Shown here: piece by piece, positions 6,280-7,259 of the stretch
How the letters are laid out: every line of letters begins with the position of its first letter
Numbering within the stretch: the first letter of the stretch is position 1
NCBI GenBank assembly: GCA_041493345.1
Contig: JBGPYQ010000174.1
Span: 1 to 7,259, forward strand
Source: VBDM01 sp041493345
Lineage (GTDB): Bacteria > Pseudomonadota > Gammaproteobacteria > Burkholderiales > SG8-39
Reading direction: 5' to 3'
DNA: 7,259 bases
Program-made: the position numbers and the translations under genes
The notes under the pieces: model-generated
Told to the model about the DNA's origin: nothing
Database searches by the model: none
Seen by the model: only the letters and a program-made list of their open reading frames with translations

Positions 6280-7259
6280 TTGCCTTCCACCTGCAGAATG
6301 GCAAGAAAGGCCTCCTGGGGAATTTCGACGGTCCCGACCTGCTTCATGCGCTTCTTCCCCGCTTTTTGTTTCTCCAACAGTTTTCTCTTGCGCGACACGT
6401 CGCCTCCGTAGCATTTCGCCAGCACGTTTTTGCGCAGCGCCTTGACGGTCTCGCGCGCGAGGATATGGGCGCCGATCGCCGCCTGGACCGCGACATCGAA
6501 CATTTGCCGCGGGATCAGCCCGCGCATTCTGGCGACCAGGTCCCGGCCCCTGTACTGGCTGTTCTCCCGGTGAACCATGAGCGAGAGCGCGTCCACGCGC
6601 TCGCCGTTGATGAGAATATCGAGCTTCACCACGTCGGCGGCCCGGTATTCCTTGTACTCGTAATCGAGCGATGCGTAACCGCGGCTGGCGGACTTCAATT
6701 TGTCGAAAAAGTCCATCACAACCTCGTTGAGCGGCATGTCGTAGGTCAGCACCACTTGCCGGCCGTGGTACTGCATGTTCTTCTGCGTGCCGCGCTTCTG
6801 CATGCACAGCGTGATGATCGCGCCGACGTACTCCTGCGGCACAAAGATGGTGGCTTCGATGATCGGCTCGCGGATCTCCTCGATCTTCGAGGGGTCGGGC
6901 ATTTTCGCCGGATTTTCAACTCGCATGACCGTGCCATCGCGCAGTTTGACCTCATACACTACCGTCGGCGCAGTGGTGATGAGTTGCACGTCGTACTCGC
7001 GCTCGAGCCGCTCCTGCACGATGTCCATGTGCAGCAGGCCCAGAAACCCGCAGCGGAATCCAAAACCGAGCGCCTGGGAGGTCTCGGGCTCATAGTGCAG
7101 CGAAGCGTCATTGAGCTTCAGCTTCTCCAGAGCGTCCCGCATCGCCTCGTACTGGTTGCTTTCCACGGGGTAAAGCCCTGCGAAGACCTGCGGCTTGATC
7201 TCCTTGAAGCCCGGCAGCGCAGCGGCGGCCGGGCGGTCGGCCGAAGTGAGAGTATCGCC
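6276..7259 (-). CDS. lepA: Elongation factor 4 (LepA), C-terminal part; 5' end outside window
   Basis: LepA/EF-4 is a ribosome-associated GTPase related to EF-G, with a proposed role in translation fidelity, back-translocation or initiation. The frame is open from the window edge (first visible residues GDTLTSADRP) to TGA at 6278-6276. This gives 327 residues, about the last 55% of a roughly 600-residue family. The G domain is therefore missing from view. Visible parts in order are PGFKEIKPQVFAGLYPVESN (residues 16-35), the domain III stretch GFGFRCGFLGLLHMDIVQER, the EF-G_C-like region (REPIIEATIFVPQEYVG, then SRGYASLDYEYKEY), and the LepA-specific C-terminal domain with LRKNVLAKCYGGDVSRKRK, KKRMKQVGTVEIPQEAFLAIL and the final VEGK. 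These match E. coli LepA closely from memory. The protein truly starts upstream, so GTG at 7166 (P-V-E-S) is an internal Val codon. The stop overlaps the lepB start as ATGA. The gene looks intact as far as it is visible. Confidence 0.98.
   Translation of the reverse strand, partial: GDTLTSADRPAAAALPGFKEIKPQVFAGLYPVESNQYEAMRDALEKLKLNDASLHYEPETSQALGFGFRCGFLGLLHMDIVQERLEREYDVQLITTAPTVVYEVKLRDGTVMRVENPAKMPDPSKIEEIREPIIEATIFVPQEYVGAIITLCMQKRGTQKNMQYHGRQVVLTYDMPLNEVVMDFFDKLKSASRGYASLDYEYKEYRAADVVKLDILINGERVDALSLMVHRENSQYRGRDLVARMRGLIPRQMFDVAVQAAIGAHILARETVKALRKNVLAKCYGGDVSRKRKLLEKQKAGKKRMKQVGTVEIPQEAFLAILQVEGK
6283..6288 (-). promoter_or_regulatory. Ribosome binding site for lepB
   Basis: GGAAGG on the minus strand lies three bases before the lepB ATG at 6279, inside the last lepA codons. 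The spacing is short, although the leading GGA is six bases away. It supports the ATG in the ATGA overlap over any upstream start in the long open frame. Confidence 0.6.

Noticed and set aside
6280..6807. 176-codon upstream extension of the lepB frame
   Set aside because: It overlaps lepA in another frame and is low in complexity. The lepB start at 6279 has a ribosome site and correct membrane topology.
1..7259. A new defence, mobile or otherwise undescribed system
   Set aside because: Every gene but one belongs to a well-known housekeeping or transport family in a conserved order. No repeats, integrase, transposase, toxin-antitoxin pair or array was seen. Only the DUF4845 gene is of unknown function, and it is a known neighbour in this operon.

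Overview
The window is a stretch of a GC-rich proteobacterial housekeeping operon. Every gene lies on the minus strand, so transcription runs from high to low coordinates. The order is lepA - lepB - DUF4845 membrane protein - rnc - era - recO - pdxJ - acpS - nagZ - cation diffusion facilitator (CDF). The core lepA-lepB-rnc-era-recO-pdxJ-acpS run is shared by beta- and gammaproteobacteria. The small DUF4845 gene between lepB and rnc, together with nagZ directly after acpS, points to a betaproteobacterium. That assignment is inferred from gene order and protein resemblance, with no database search.

Layout from upstream to downstream: 7259-6276 holds the C-terminal 327 codons of lepA (EF-4); its start lies outside the window. 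lepB (6279-5491), the DUF4845 gene (5494-5126) and rnc (about 5070-4402) follow. Next come era (4391-3498), recO (3505-2786), pdxJ (2789-2064), acpS (2067-1684) and nagZ (1687-677). After a 73-base gap, a CDF zinc-type exporter begins at a GTG (603) and is cut by the left edge after 201 codons.

The genes are very tightly packed. Five of the nine junctions are 4-base stop/start overlaps (ATGA or GTGA), and one more overlaps by 8 bases. This implies one polycistronic message with translational coupling. No convincing promoter or terminator is visible. The operon promoter is presumably upstream of lepA, outside the window.

Functionally the operon mixes translation and ribosome biogenesis (LepA, RNase III, Era), protein export (LepB), recombination repair (RecO), cofactor and carrier-protein maturation (PdxJ, AcpS), peptidoglycan recycling (NagZ) and metal efflux. 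All ten genes look intact within the window, with family motifs in place. I found no mobile element, CRISPR array, tRNA or rRNA, and no evidence of a new multi-gene system. The points most worth a second look are the prepilin-like N-terminus of the DUF4845 protein, the uncertain rnc start with its small hairpins, the unusual GAGG loop in the Era KH domain, and the placement of a His-tailed zinc exporter at the end of the operon.
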